Below, piece by piece: positions 1 through 12,729 of a DNA stretch of 64,000 bases. Each line of letters opens with the position of its first letter. The first letter of the stretch is position 1. The notes under the pieces were generated by a model that saw only the letters and a program-made list of their open reading frames with translations, was not told the origin of the DNA and did not search any database. The stretch lies in contig CM055113.1 of the NCBI GenBank assembly GCA_029204225.1, positions 28,811,252-28,875,251 on the forward strand. Reading direction: 5' to 3'. This stretch comes from Diphasiastrum complanatum (Eukaryota > Streptophyta > Lycopodiopsida > Lycopodiales > Lycopodiaceae). The translations under genes and the position numbers were made by a program.

Positions 1-370
1 TAAAATCACTGCTCTGTTGTTTTCAAGTTCTCTGAAGTTGATCAAGATTCTTTTGTTGCAGGTGATGTGTGAGGTTTCTCCTGAATCAATGACTACATCG
101 TAGTCTTGTTCAATGTAGCTTGTTGAAGCTTCATCGAGTATTGTGAAAGCTTCATCACCTTTGTTTGCATCCTTGGATGACTCTACAACATTTGCTTTGT
201 CAACTTTGTTTTTCCTTTTTTGGTTGAATCTGCAATCGTATGCAGAGTGCCCCTTCTTCTTGTAGTGCATGCAAGGTATTGTTGGATTGAATCAGCATCT
301 ATTGGCTATGTGTCCTAGCTTGCAGTGATCACAGGAAGATTGTTGATTGTCGTTGCCTCTGCTCGAATGA
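1..370 (-). mobile_element. Copia retrotransposon fragment: gag zinc knuckles and start of protease
   Basis: Translating the minus strand gives two CCHC-like knuckles in series, CDHCKLGHIANRC and CMHYKKKGHSAYDC (the second Cys of the latter is replaced by Tyr). After a Lys-rich linker comes the aspartic protease motif VIDSGETSHIT, with Glu where Ala is usual. This order, gag nucleocapsid then protease, is that of Ty1/Copia elements. The element runs off the left edge of the window, so the rest of pol is not visible. At least one in-frame stop lies between the two knuckles, so this copy is decayed. Confidence 0.8.
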
Positions 371-2761
371 AAATAACATGGTGGTCCATCTTATCATTAT
401 TCCTCTTATGCTAGGTCAACATTTGAACTATATAATTAATGTACATGTCTAATTTCTAACTTTATTCATCATCCAAACAACATTTGACTGTCTAAAATCT
501 AACTTTAATACATTGGCCAAAATTGGCCTAACACCAAGGCTCCTAGTCAAATCGAGCCCACATACTACACGACCTTGAGAGAGATGGTAGCCCGTCCTCT
601 TTCTTGTTAACAATGCAACTTCCAAAATGGACTATAGTTTAGGTGTTGTTACAAGCGTGGATGATGCCAATAGTGATGCAAATAGCAATAATTTAACTAG
701 AGTTGATGATGTTGATGTTGACACAATATATTTTGGTTCCATTGTCAATTGTGAACAAAGAAAATGATCATTCTCACCAATTGTTGGTGGTAATAATGTT
801 CATGAAGTCCCAATCATCAAACAATCCAAATACACACAGTGTGCATCAATTTTGGTAAGTGCATATGCATCCACACAACATCATTCAAATTGTCTAGCGA
901 TACACATATATTGGAACTTGGTCATGACAAGAATCTTTTGAACGAATGGCAAGAAAGTTTCACTTGGCACTTTTGGTGCATCTCATGGTTTTAGTAGAAA
1001 GCTTTTCATCGTAGTAGTTTCTCCAAAAATGGCAGACTGAGATTCTTTTGTCATCATTAGACATACGAGAAAGTCTAATGTCAACTTGAGCAATTATTTT
1101 GTGCTACTAACATTTGAGTGATATTAAGAGTGGATTCTCTCTACTTATGAGGTGGCCTAGAGTAATTCTAAAGTTAGACAAAATTTTCTTAGATGATGAA
1201 TAATAAAGCAAGAAGCCATATTCAAGACCATTAGGTAAACTGGCAAAAATAAGATCACTGATTCAAAATAAACAAAGCCCTACTTCGTGGAGTCAATAGG
1301 GGCCAATTTTGTGAGAACCATAATGAGACATAGGAGACTTGAGAATGAGGCTTTTTGGAAAATGATAGGGAAAGCTTGCTTCTAGAAAATTCAAAATTTC
1401 CAATAGGTGAGGCAATGCCATCCTTGTGAGGAACATGTTTATGTGCTTTACCTACCAATGAGTGATCAACAACTAAAGATTGTGAAGGTTCACTAGCCTC
1501 TAGCATTTAGTGTGCATACACTCCTCTATATCTAGAGCTTATATGAAGCAACATGCAAGTACCTAAATTCATTTTCAATGAAACTGATTTGGCTTGGTGG
1601 GAAAACATCAAACGTGAGAGGTCATTGTTTGGTTCATGGTTGTGTTGTGAGCTAATCTTTGCTCGGACAATTTCTAACTTTCAAATATAGGTACACATCA
1701 AGTATGTGGAGCAGCTGGGAGCGTATGAAAAAAACATCTTTGAATTTGTAATAGAATGCAGATAATGTAAATCTAAGTACATATACTAATGATATCGAAA
1801 CAACCGATAGATATGAATCATAAAGTAGCTATGGGGTAGCTATGTACATGGTGGTAAAAAGGTCTCAGATCTAGGACATATACTAGTGACCCCACATGGC
1901 AAACTTGAAAGTGTCTTATAAACCCTCAAAGTTCCTTATCTAATATTTTTACAACTTGTAGGTAAAGCGCAATAGGGATTGGTTGTTTGACTTCGTGTGT
2001 TCCCTTGTTCAAGCCACTTGGCATGCACTTGTGACCACTATATCTTTACATATGCAACTTTGCATGATGTAGCCTACACCCAAGCATGTGAATCGATTCG
2101 TAAAGTAGAATTGAAGGTCGATGCATGTCCCACATTGGATGTGCTTAAGCAATCCCAACTTACATATGGTGGTAACCATTTGCCTTTATGGTAGCCTCAT
2201 GCCCCTCTATTATATGTTAACACTCATTAATATGTACAAGTTTTTAAAAAAAATGCCTAAGGAGCTTAGAGTAGAGAATTTAGCCTAGAGGTGGAGATGA
2301 CCAAGAACTTGCAAGGAAGAAAAAAACAACACATGAATATAAAAGAATTGATTGCAAGATTATATCTTCCTAGAAAAGGTAAGACACCAAACCCATTTTA
2401 TTTAGCTGCTCAACGTTACTTTGCACGACATCACTTGATGTGCAATAGATCCAAAATAAGTTCAAGCCAAAGTTGGGTTTGATGCTTCAAAAATCATGTG
2501 TGCAACAATCATGATGGGAGGCCGTGTGGATATGATCACAACTATGATGCAACTTAACATGACCACAAACTCATTTTGAGTTTCCAACTTCACTAAATGC
2601 TAAGAGAAGCACGAACTCATTTTAGAATTATGTACACCATAAGGTTTTTAGTTTTTACCAATGGGAATAACCATTATACATAAAATAAATTCTACATTGT
2701 GTAATGGCATGATGACCAGAACAAGAAATAATGGTCATTGTTATTTCCATGATCGGTAACT
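371..2761. other. AT-rich DNA with no recognisable gene
   Basis: The open frames here (for example 1255-1506 on the minus strand, 1997-2194 and 2291-2482 on the plus strand) are short, start and stop at random, and show no domain I recognise. I see no LTR, primer site or RNA gene. It is probably decayed intergenic or transposon DNA. Confidence 0.5.
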
Positions 2762-2873
2762 CATCTAATGATACACAAGGGTGTTGGCTCAATTGGTTAT
2801 CTTGACATCCAAAGTTTCTTTGGTCTCAAGTTTGAGACTCCCCTTGGAAACCAAGAAGCATCTAATGATACAC
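2762..2873 (+). mobile_element. Very short tRNA-derived SINE with 15-bp target site duplication
   Basis: The 82-bp insert at 2777-2858 carries an A-box-like TGGCTCAATTGG at 2785-2796 and a B-box-like AGTTTGAGACTCC at 2829-2841, about 32 bp apart as in tRNA promoters. It is flanked by perfect copies of CATCTAATGATACAC at 2762-2776 and 2859-2873. A long target duplication with an internal polymerase III promoter is the signature of a SINE mobilised by LINE machinery. The body does not fold as a normal tRNA: the acceptor arms do not pair. It ends in AAGAAG rather than a long A tail. The alternative is a degenerate tRNA retro-insertion. Confidence 0.65.
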
Positions 2874-3523
2874 CAACAATGCCTTATGGAATTTCTTGCT
2901 AGCATTCTAAGAAAATCAAAACAAACCCACATGAATATGGAGTCTCACTACTAAAATATTGTTGTTAATATACATAATCATACTCTTTGAAAGAAGAATA
3001 GTAGCCAGCATCGAAGTCAATTGCATGATATATTTGAAGCTTTAAGATTCCGCCTCTGACTGAATCCTAGCCTTCGATTGCTACTATTACCTCATAGAAT
3101 GCTCTGACAGCACTTGCTACTGTTAATATCCATCCCTGGCAAATATGATGAGGACGATCCTCTACCAAATAAAGCACTGAGGATTACATGAAGCCAATTT
3201 ACAGATTAGACGCCAATTTGCAATGAGGCATTCTGATTGAAGGCCATGGACATGATCTTAAAGGCTCCATATCAGTTCAGGTCAAATGGGCTGATTATAC
3301 ATTTTGGGTCAAATATTCCCTGGGGCAAGTGTTGCTCCAAACAATGACCAGGAGCATCTTATTGCTATTCACAATCCAATATTGTGATCTATGTTTTCTA
3401 TTGGATTTCTGAACAACTGTGTGCTTGCAAGCTTGGAAGTAATTCTCATGTGCTAGTATTTGTCATAGTGGCATTATCGTACAAACGTATGCTAGAGTAT
3501 CTTCAATCCAGAAATTCGATTGG
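2874..3523. other. Region downstream of the invertase stop codon
   Basis: This lies immediately 3' of the minus-strand invertase gene and should contain its 3' UTR and polyadenylation signals. It has no other coding signal. I could not single out a poly(A) site with confidence. Confidence 0.4.
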
Positions 3524-6500
3524 CTAGTAAGTACTTGACATTTGCCAAACTTGAAGGGTTTGCATAGTAATGGATTCATTTCCATTGTTGAAGAGGAAGA
3601 CATGAGCATCTCTTTCAATAGCTATGGTAGGATACACCCGCGAGGTGATGCAAGCTATACCCTGCTGTACAAATGTCTCCACTATAGAATGATCAACCTG
3701 CACAGACACCTTCTCGGGCTCAGACGCACAAAGTTTGTGTCCTTCCAAAAGAAGAGCATGCAACAGTCAAAGACCTTATAAGGCTTAGGCTTTGAAGCTT
3801 TGATACTTACAATCAATCTCAGTGAAAGAAAATTATCTGTAGGCGGCTTGTCGATAGTTATTCCATAAACTGTCCTGTCAATTCCTTTAGCCAAAGAGGA
3901 CCTGATATTGCTAAGCCCAAGTTAGACTGTGCATATCCAAGAAATGGCAAGTTTACTGAACTATTTCAGCAGTTCACTTAGACGAAAAAAAAAATTACCA
4001 GTTATGCCAGTGTTGAAACGTCTTGCACAAGTTTTACAGTATAGGCGAAACATTTCTTAATGTAAAGGAGGGATTCTCGCAAATTCAAAATGCAGAGTTA
4101 AATGAGAAATGAGGAAGACAAATTTTTTTTTCCAGGAAAGCCTAGAGCTTTCTTTCATCTGAAAAAGATATATTTGTAAGCTTAACATATATTGACGCCT
4201 CTTGAGTGTTCCATTTGCCATCACACATTGAGGCCATTATTAGCATCTCTTTAAAAATTCCTCTTCTGAACTGAATCCTGTAGACCAATATAAGGTTGCT
4301 GCTGTTACGTGGGCTAGTTATAACCTTTTAAGTTTTTGGGCAAACAAGTGTAACTGAATGTCATAAATCCATTTGCATTTACGCAAAAGTCAGTTAGAGA
4401 TTCTTCTTTCTAAACAACATGACACTTCTTTGCTATTTGTTGGACGATTTAAATCGCGTCACTCTGTAGTGTATTAGTTCTCTTGGCTGGACAAATGGGA
4501 ATCAGCCTTTTTGTGTTCAGTTGAGTTGTTAAGTGCAAATAAATTGGGTTGATTCAAAAAAACTAGAATGAAGCATAACCTGCTCTGATCGCTGCACACT
4601 GTAGTCACCCACTTCCCGTTGGGTCTGAGAGTCAGATAGAAGTAAACCGCAGTCTGCTCCACTAAGTTATTTGCTGCCAGGACAAGCAACCCAAAAGGCC
4701 CAAATACTCCCCTCTCTGCTGCACCTCCTTGACTACAAACATACTCTTTCTGTTCTGGAAGAACATCCAGTTTGTGCACATCCGGATACTTGAAGGTAAC
4801 TTCAATGTCAAGCTGCAACAAGGAACGGAAGCCTCTTACTGAGGGTTTTGACTTTTGACTGGCTCCTGGACTACAAGAATGTAAACTTTTCTTGCATAAC
4901 AAAAATGTCAGCTTGACACAAATCCAACTCCATGAGAAGAGCTGCATGATTAGTTGCCAGTAACGTAATAGAATCATCTCATAGCCTTGTGCATTATTTT
5001 ATTTTTAAAAGGATCAATACGGATTTCTGTTCCAGTGCACAGTACCTTGAATATCTCCAAATTTAAGCACAGGAGTGCAGGCTACATTTCAGAAAAGTGA
5101 AGTGTACCTGACTCCCTGAAGCTCCATCCACCTTTACCATGGCTCCTCCATCAAGCAGTATGTCCTGCTTTACTACCTTGTCACCTCGTAACGATTCCAA
5201 CTCATGAATTGGCCATTGTAGTAGGTTTGACCCAGTGTGGTTATCAAGGACCAAAGTTCTAGGAATTGTCTACACCAGTAAACATTCAACCATCAGGAGA
5301 TAGTAACAATGCACGTTACCAGAGCTAGATTGACATGTACCTGAATATAAGACAATCTAGACCAAAATTCTTAAACAACGAGCTGCTGAATCCAAAGAGT
5401 AAGATTTGTATACCTGCACAGATGCCCAGCCTTTTTTTATGTCGTCCAGCTCGCTATCAGATTCATTAACCCAGCCCCATAAGATGCGTCGTTCCTGAAC
5501 AGGATCATAAAATGTCTTGGATGCATAGAATTTTCCATAATCATAACGCAGACCAAGTCCAATATCTTTGGTTGGATCGTCAGGTAAAAAATCTGTTGAG
5601 TAAACCCCTACGGTGTAATAGTCATGCTTATTATCATCCAAACTTGCCTTTAAAACATACTTCACTAACTGGTTGACTTGGACTTTAGATGTATCCAAGC
5701 CAGTTTTACCAGTAAGAGAAACAGGATAAAAATCCACGCATTCCCACATTCCTGTTCCAGCTACCTTATGTAGAAACTTATTCTGCAAAGTCCAGTCCAG
5801 GAAGTCAGAAGTTTTGTAAACTAAAGCAAGGCCTGTAGTACCCTCCTTAGCTCCAATCGAGATTCGCCATAACCCATCTGATTCCAACCAAGCAGTTGTT
5901 GGATCTCTGAAGTCTGTGTAGCCAATACTTGGAGGAGGGACCAACATTGGATTCTGTGGGACCTTCACCCATTTCCGAAGCAAAGGGTCAGATAAATCCT
6001 CGGGAACAGCCATGTTTTGTAATTGTACTGACTCATTTGATGAACCTGTATAAAGAATGACCGGCTTGCCATCAGGCAATACAGTGGCAGAACCTGACCA
6101 CACACCTTCTGCATCATACCAGTGATCTGGAACCAGTGCTAAGTTTAAAGGGTGCCAGTGGACCAAATCTTTGGACACAGAATGGGCCCACGTAATATTA
6201 CCCCAGACTGCAGCATCTGGATTGTACTGATAGAAAATGTGATAGTACCCCTTGTAGAACATAGGTCCTGACAATGCCATCGTTTGAATAGTTACTACTG
6301 AGAACTCGAGAATTGTTCTACAAAGTAGGTATCAAGATTCAATTACAAACATACAAGAAAAATGATAATACTAAATCATAAGTAGCACTTAATTTTGAGA
6401 AATTTTTTGTGAAATCTAGATTCCACTTCAGCAAAAATTCAATCCCGAGTCCCATGTTAAATTGAAAACCATGAAAGGAGCATTGTGTTGGAAGTGCAAC

Positions 6501-8147
6501 CAACCATTTGGATCTGGAAGGCATGGCATCCACACCATCCACGAACGCCATCACCAATAATCATGAGAAAGAAAGACAAAATTGTCAGAAGCTTTCTCAA
6601 CTTTTTCAAAACTTCAAAGCCCACATACTCATTTCATACAACAAATCATCAAAGGTTTATTTTCTCATATGGATACGGAAATTATGAGTTAGGTCACGCG
6701 GTTGAACCGAAAACATATGTTCTCTCAATGAGAGTGATCACCGTTAGTACCTTTCAATATTACATGCAGCTCACAGCTTACAGCTAAAAAGTGATTTCTC
6801 ACAGTTTCCACCATATTGTCATATGGTGGAAACTGTGAAAAATCCCTTTTTGTTTCTTGCTCAGAGAAAGTGCGTCACTGATTATGAATTTGACCACAGA
6901 ATATTTTTATGATTCTAGCAATGCTTTGAAAAACTTTGCAATTTATGCCGAACTGGAAGGTAGACTTGGTTGGATTTTGGTGCCTGCTATATAAATGTTA
7001 AAAAGGTGGGTGAAAGCCAAATCTACAGATGAAGCCTACAACAAACTCTGCATGAAAGTGTACCAAGCAGGAATTCATGAGATCAATCTAAACAGGCTTT
7101 GAATCTTGTAGCAAATGAACAAAGCTTTACTTTTCGTTATGCTTATGGCAATGAATTTTGTCACGCTACTCAATAATAAATTTGCTTTTACTTGATTAAG
7201 ACGCTGTCATCTTAAGGTCCAAAGTCGGCGTGCCTACACATCCTGTCATAGGTGCAATTCTAGCCTCAAGCAAACATAACTCTACAAAACAGAGAACGTT
7301 GGTCGCTGATTATGGCATTTGACCACAGAGTAAGCATATGATGCTAGCGATGCACTCAGACCTCGGACAATTTGAAAAACTTGAACCTGGCTGGTACTTT
7401 TGCTTGTGATTTGATGCATGCTATGCCATTCATGAAAATCTAGAGTTTTAATCAAATTTACAGATGAAAGGTACTACCACCGAAAAGCTATTCATAAAAC
7501 TGTCAGCCAAGAACCTTCGGAATCGATCTGCACAGACTTGATCTTTGCAGATCAATTGATTTAGCAAACACGATATTTCTAGCAACAATAGCAGGCTAAA
7601 CATTGTCCTCAAACACGTGAATCTGTATACCGGAGACAAGAAGCAGTTGGGAAAGAGTCCACTAGAGCGTACAGCTAATCAAACAGCTACGAGGAGTACT
7701 CAGTTAAGAAGGTGTACCGTTCATCCAATTCCTCTCGGGTTGGAAATGAAATGCTGTTCGCTCACTTGAGAGATAATTATCTGCAACACTGGGAGATCCT
7801 CCTCCTTTGGTTGTATAAGGCACAGGGAACTCGCTAGCCGATGGATTGCTCCACGCCGTATCTGTGACACTTTTCGCAGGTGCTAAACCAGGTTGGGATA
7901 AACATATTAAAAGTGAGAAGCACGTCATCAACGCAATGCAGATTGCTGTGAGCAGTACGGAGCGGAACCTGATGCAATGGCCCAGGCTTTTAAATTCCGG
8001 GGTCTCAAACTCTGGTTGATCACCATTATTGTCAGTCATTTGTACATAATGTCCTTCATCCTCACAAAACTCTCCTGCCTCATTTTCAGCACCTCTGCTA
8101 TTCTGTCTTCCAATGTCGCCTACAAAATTGACATTCCCGGGTGCCAT
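3524..8147 (-). CDS. Vacuolar acid invertase (GH32 beta-fructofuranosidase), seven exons, 650 codons
   Basis: Hydrolyses sucrose to glucose and fructose; this type acts in the vacuole. Exons read on the minus strand: 7718-8147, 6505-6513, 5414-6267, 5108-5269, 4580-4812, 3811-3901 and 3524-3697. All introns are GT/AG, phases match, and the sum is 1953 nt including the TAG stop. The first in-frame ATG is at 8147. Residues 1-62 are a hydrophilic, presumably cytosolic tail; 64-83 form one membrane segment, as in vacuolar invertase precursors. Catalytic motifs are present: WMNDPNG at 141-147 (nucleophile Asp144), FRDP at 266-269 and WECVDF at 321-326 (acid/base Glu322). Val in WECVD marks the vacuolar type; cell-wall enzymes usually have Pro. 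The intact WMNDPNG argues against a fructosyltransferase. The C-terminal beta-sandwich, including VDHSIVE, is complete. No frameshift or stop is seen, so it is probably functional. Confidence 0.93.
6505..6513 (-). other. 9-bp invertase mini-exon (encodes the DPN core)
   Basis: On the minus strand the sequence reads AG, ATCCAAATG, GT. Exon 1 ends after AACG at 7718 and exon 3 starts GACCTATG at 6267, so the mini-exon completes codons Asp-Pro-Asn-Gly. It supplies the catalytic nucleophile Asp144. Plant acid invertases are known for this 9-nt exon, and its presence here confirms both the gene model and the plant origin. Skipping it would delete three active-site residues without a frameshift. 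Confidence 0.93.
6786..6851. repeat. Near-perfect foldback hairpin in invertase intron 1
   Basis: Arms 6799-6816 and 6821-6838 are perfectly complementary over 18 bp around a 4-nt loop (TGTC). With two mismatches the pairing extends to 6786-6816 against 6821-6851. It lies inside intron 1, about 270 bp from the mini-exon. It may be a tiny foldback transposon or a transcribed hairpin. Confidence 0.8.
6860..7500. repeat. Diverged tandem duplication within invertase intron 1
   Basis: The stretch near 6860-7060 and the stretch near 7285-7500 share ordered blocks: CTGATTATG then ATTTGACCACAGA, then a TGAAAAACTT block, then an ACAGATGAA block. Spacing between copies is about 430 bp. The copies have drifted by many substitutions and indels, so the duplication is old. 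Confidence 0.55.
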
Positions 8148-9400
8148 TGCGACGGCGATAGGGAATATTAAACGCACCACTAGAAAACAAAGTAAAATAG
8201 AGGAACTGCTACGCAGTGCTCATTTCCACAACACGATTATTTCTTTGCAACTGCACTACAAAGAGAAAAGTAAACAGCAACACAACAGCATGTACTTCAC
8301 CCTCTTCTGATCAATGAGCCAACGTAAAGCAACTGATGCTCTAATCTAGTACCTTACCACAACTTTTACAGATGCTGAAGCTCAGCTTGAAGATGCATTT
8401 GCCACCACAACCTTACAGATGCCGAAGCTAAGCTTGATGATGCATTTGCCAGAAGATGATGGCACACCAACATCATTTGGATAAGTCAAAACTCAAAAGC
8501 TACCCAGGAGAGATCAGAAAATCGAGTAACTATTAAAGACAGAAATGCTAGGAGAAGCAAAAGCCTTCTGTAAGACAGGCCAGCCAACTCCTGATTAACA
8601 AAACCATAGTATATGGATCGTAAACAAGAGAGTGTCTACAACTCGTGCCCATTGTCCGAATAAATAGACGAAAAGGCAGGGTCGTGAATCGTGATCTATA
8701 AAAGGTGACATATCTGATCTTGTGATCCGATGATCACGAGGCCATTTAGCAAACTACCCTCTTTCACACCCATCTCATGAATACTCCCTCCCTCGCTGAC
8801 TCACTCATGATGATCAATCAGCAGCAAGCATAGATCTGGAAGTTGGGCACAGTCAAATGTGCATTGAGGCACAAAAACTTTGCATTTTTCTGCTGAAATA
8901 GCTATTATTGATGACCAGTAAGGTTGGTTGTCTGGTCATTTTGTAGTTCCACATCAACCCACCTTCATATGTCAGACAATTTATCCATCTCCACAACCCA
9001 CAGTTAAGGTACGAGCTAAAGAAGATTTACTTCAAACCTCTACTCAGATCTTTTTATGGAAATCCATTCCCCATTATCCAAGAAAACAATTTTGACTGCA
9101 GAGTTAATTATAGAAGTCTTCATCTATAACTTTATAACTTTGGACTGGCTTCCATGCTTGATAAAGAATTGGTAAGTGCAAGCATCAAATTTGTGTTCAT
9201 AAACCCTCCCGTGATTTTACATCCAAGGGTCTATGGAGAACCATTTGACAATATTAAAGTTTGCCAATAACTAACAAGGCTTATGGAGGGAAAAATAAGC
9301 CAATACTATAGTTGACATGATAACCATGGCTTCTACTAAGAAGAAAGACAATCTTCTGTCTGCATAAACCTCCCTTGAATTTTTACGTGGATTCTCAATC
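8148..9400 (-). promoter_or_regulatory. Upstream region of the invertase gene, including a 48-bp duplication
   Basis: This should contain the 5' UTR and promoter of the minus-strand invertase. No coding signal is convincing. At 8357-8404 and 8405-8451 a 47-48 bp unit starting CCACAAC and ending GCATTTGCCA is repeated in direct orientation with a few substitutions. I could not identify a confident TATA box for the minus strand; the CTATAAAAGG near 8697 reads on the plus strand. Confidence 0.4.
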
Positions 9401-9541
9401 GAAGTCTGGGACAAGTTCGATGGATCAAATTACCATCTATGGAAATTTAAGATGAAAGTCGTGCTAATGGCCAACGAACTTTGGAGAATAGTCTCGGGTG
9501 TCGAACTAATTCCCAGTGACGATGAGCAAGACATTGTTGGA
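9401..9541 (+). mobile_element. Copia gag N-terminal fragment
   Basis: The plus strand translates to VWDKFDGSNYHLWKFKMK followed by a VLMANELW-like stretch. This is the conserved N-terminal block of Copia gag proteins (DUF4219/UBN2 type: target plus FDGSNYxxWK). It ends abruptly before the GA microsatellite, and no further gag follows. It is opposite in orientation to the gag at 10.1-11.0 kb, so it belongs to another insertion. Confidence 0.75.
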
Positions 9542-9583
9542 ATCGTGAGAGGTTTGATTAGCCAATTTTGCTAATGGAATCCG

Positions 9584-9584
<1 letters not shown>

Positions 9585-9661
<77 letters not shown>
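9585..9661. repeat. (GA)n microsatellite, 77 bp
   Basis: Uninterrupted alternating GA. Reading frames across it (poly Arg-Glu or poly Ser-Leu) are artefacts of the repeat. Confidence 0.97.
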
Positions 9662-9663
<2 letters not shown>

Positions 9664-10097
9664 TGCTCTAAGTCTCTTCCGATATTGCGATCAATCAGTG
9701 AGCAATGGGCTTCCTGTGATCTTGCTATTTGGGATATGTTGTTCTTTGTCAGATTCATGATATGCCTAGATAGAGTCGAACTCTTAATTGTAGCTACTGC
9801 TGCTAATTAAGATCTATCCTCTTCCAAGGTGTAGTCAGACACTACCACTACTGCTGATTTAATTATGATGAGCCTTTATGCGGAAAAACAAATGATAATT
9901 GGTTTTGTAACAAATATTCGATAAGCATAACTCATTCAAAGATTATACACAATAGACAAGAGATAAGAAAAACATATGCTTGACTACAATCATTCCTTTG
10001 AGCATTGTTTGGCATACCGCATAGCACGTTACCGCAAGAGAAACTCTGTCTCTTATGAACAAAAAGGTGAGTGCCGCTTACTAGCGTACACTTCTAT

Positions 10098-10993
10098 CTA
10101 TCTGTCTATGTGCGTCCTTATTGGACTGATTTTGACCATGACACCTTCGTCCACTTCGACCTGGGAAGATGATGAGACTGTGTTTGCTTGTTGATCAGGT
10201 TGCTTGGCTGTGTTCTTCGCTTGGAGAATTCGACAATCCTTGATCTCATGGTTATTGCGCTTGCAATGGTCCTGCAAAACATCTTCTTCTTCGACTGTGG
10301 ATTCGATGATTGTTCTTGACCTTGAGTCTGTTTCTGATTCGTTGCAGCCTTTTGGGAGCTTTTCTGCTTTTGTCACTTAGAGACTTTGTTGACAAATAGA
10401 ACCTGAGAGGAGGAAGTAGACAAAGTGTCTTGACTTCATCTATTGTCTTCTTGCAGCAACATAGTGATAACTCTAGTAAGAGTTAAATCTGAGTGTGTCG
10501 ATATGATCATCACCCAGTTCTCATATGTAGAGGGCAAGCTTGAAAGCAATGTCATAATTGCATCTTGATCGTCTACGACTGATCCGACAATGGCCATCTG
10601 TTGCAAAAGATTCTTAAACTAGTTAATGTGACTCTAAAGAGAATCACCAGTAGACATTTTGAATGTGAAGAATTTCCTTCGTAGATGTAACTTAGTAGTT
10701 ACGTCCCTCACGTCATATAGTGACTTCAAAATGTCCCAAACGTCTCTTGACGTTTTAGCTTCAGCTATGTGTCCAATCTGTGTATTTGATATATTGAAGA
10801 TAATAAGCACAAAAGCTTTACCGTCCTTCGATTTCCACTTCGAGTCGTCGTCTTCAGGTTTTACTTCTGTACCTATAACAACATCCCATAATTTGCTGGC
10901 AATTAGCAAGGTCTTAATCTTAAATTTCCACAAATAATAATTGGATCCATTTAGCTTTTCTGTGATAAGATTGGCTTTACTTTGAGAATCCAT
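10098..10993 (-). pseudogene. Copia gag gene remnant with zinc knuckle
   Basis: The N-terminus at 10,993 reads MDSQSKANLITEKLNGSNYY and continues with WKFKIKTLL, typical of Copia gag. A UBN2-like middle (YENWVMIISTHSDLTLTRV) lies near 10,480-10,600. A partial knuckle, HCKRNNHEIKDC, lies near 10,260. Stops interrupt the frame near 10,380-10,440 and 10,620, so it is not functional. A primer-binding site lies upstream at 11,188-11,199, giving LTR, primer site and gag in the expected order for a minus-strand element. No matching pol follows: the next sequence is a GA tract and an unrelated gag piece. Confidence 0.8.
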
Positions 10994-11187
10994 CTGGAAC
11001 TTAGTCTGTCGATTGTATCGATGATGCTAAGATGTGGTAATGCCAACAATAAAAAATCAATTCTCTGATACTGAAAGGTTGAAAAGAACTAAAAAGTATT
11101 ATATCAATTTGATATCGCAAAAGATATGAACTATTAGAGCTTTTGCTCTGATATCATATTGGAATCAGATAAAGAAGTAGTGAAACA

Positions 11188-11199
11188 GCTCTGATACCA
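11188..11199 (-). promoter_or_regulatory. Copia primer-binding site (initiator tRNA-Met type) and adjoining LTR end
   Basis: On the minus strand this reads TGGTATCAGAGC, the complement of the 3' end of initiator tRNA-Met used by most plant Copia elements. The base pair next to it, TGTCA on the plus strand from 11,200, is the expected TG/CA LTR terminus. The 5' LTR would therefore run rightwards from 11,200. I could not find its other end because no partner LTR is visible. Confidence 0.75.
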
Positions 11200-11712
11200 T
11201 GTCAAAAAGTGGTATGCAGAAGATAGGTCTAGCTCGAAAAGAAATGAAAACCTTCCGTGCATGGCGGAATAAACTATCTTCATCTTTCCAATGCATGACT
11301 ACGCCTATCAATTCCAAACAAGACAATAGTGATAGAAATCATGTTTGAACTTATAGTAACTAACTTTGAACGTCAGTACTATAGTGATTACGTAGCCAAA
11401 CAATTAAGCATTGAAAATTATCAGAAAAATAATTAGTCGCGAATTGTTTGCGAATTAGTCGCGAAGAAATATAGAAACGCATACATTCTGAGATGAAACT
11501 GAACGCAATAAAGAATAGTATTGATTCAAAATGAAACAGAAGTAAATGAGTACAATAAGTTGCGGATTGAAGCCGTGTACTCTATGCTATCTCTGAGCGG
11601 CTAAAAATGAAAGTCTAAATTAATGCGCAATGCTAATGAGCAGTAGCACAATAGCAATATCTAAAACAACTCTAAAAAGTGAGCTAGGATGCTCAGAAGT
11701 GTTCAAGCTCGC

Positions 11713-12729
<1,017 letters not shown>

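Noticed and set aside
8178-8180. Longer invertase N-terminus starting at 8180
   Set aside because: That codon is GTG; the first ATG in frame is at 8147 and gives a normal vacuolar-type tail.
8690-8710. TATA-like CTATAAAAGG
   Set aside because: Reads on the plus strand and no plus-strand gene follows; it cannot serve the minus-strand invertase.
9558-9810. Poly Arg-Glu / Ser-Leu ORFs across the GA tract (also 11,630-11,895)
   Set aside because: Produced by the dinucleotide repeat; no support as genes.
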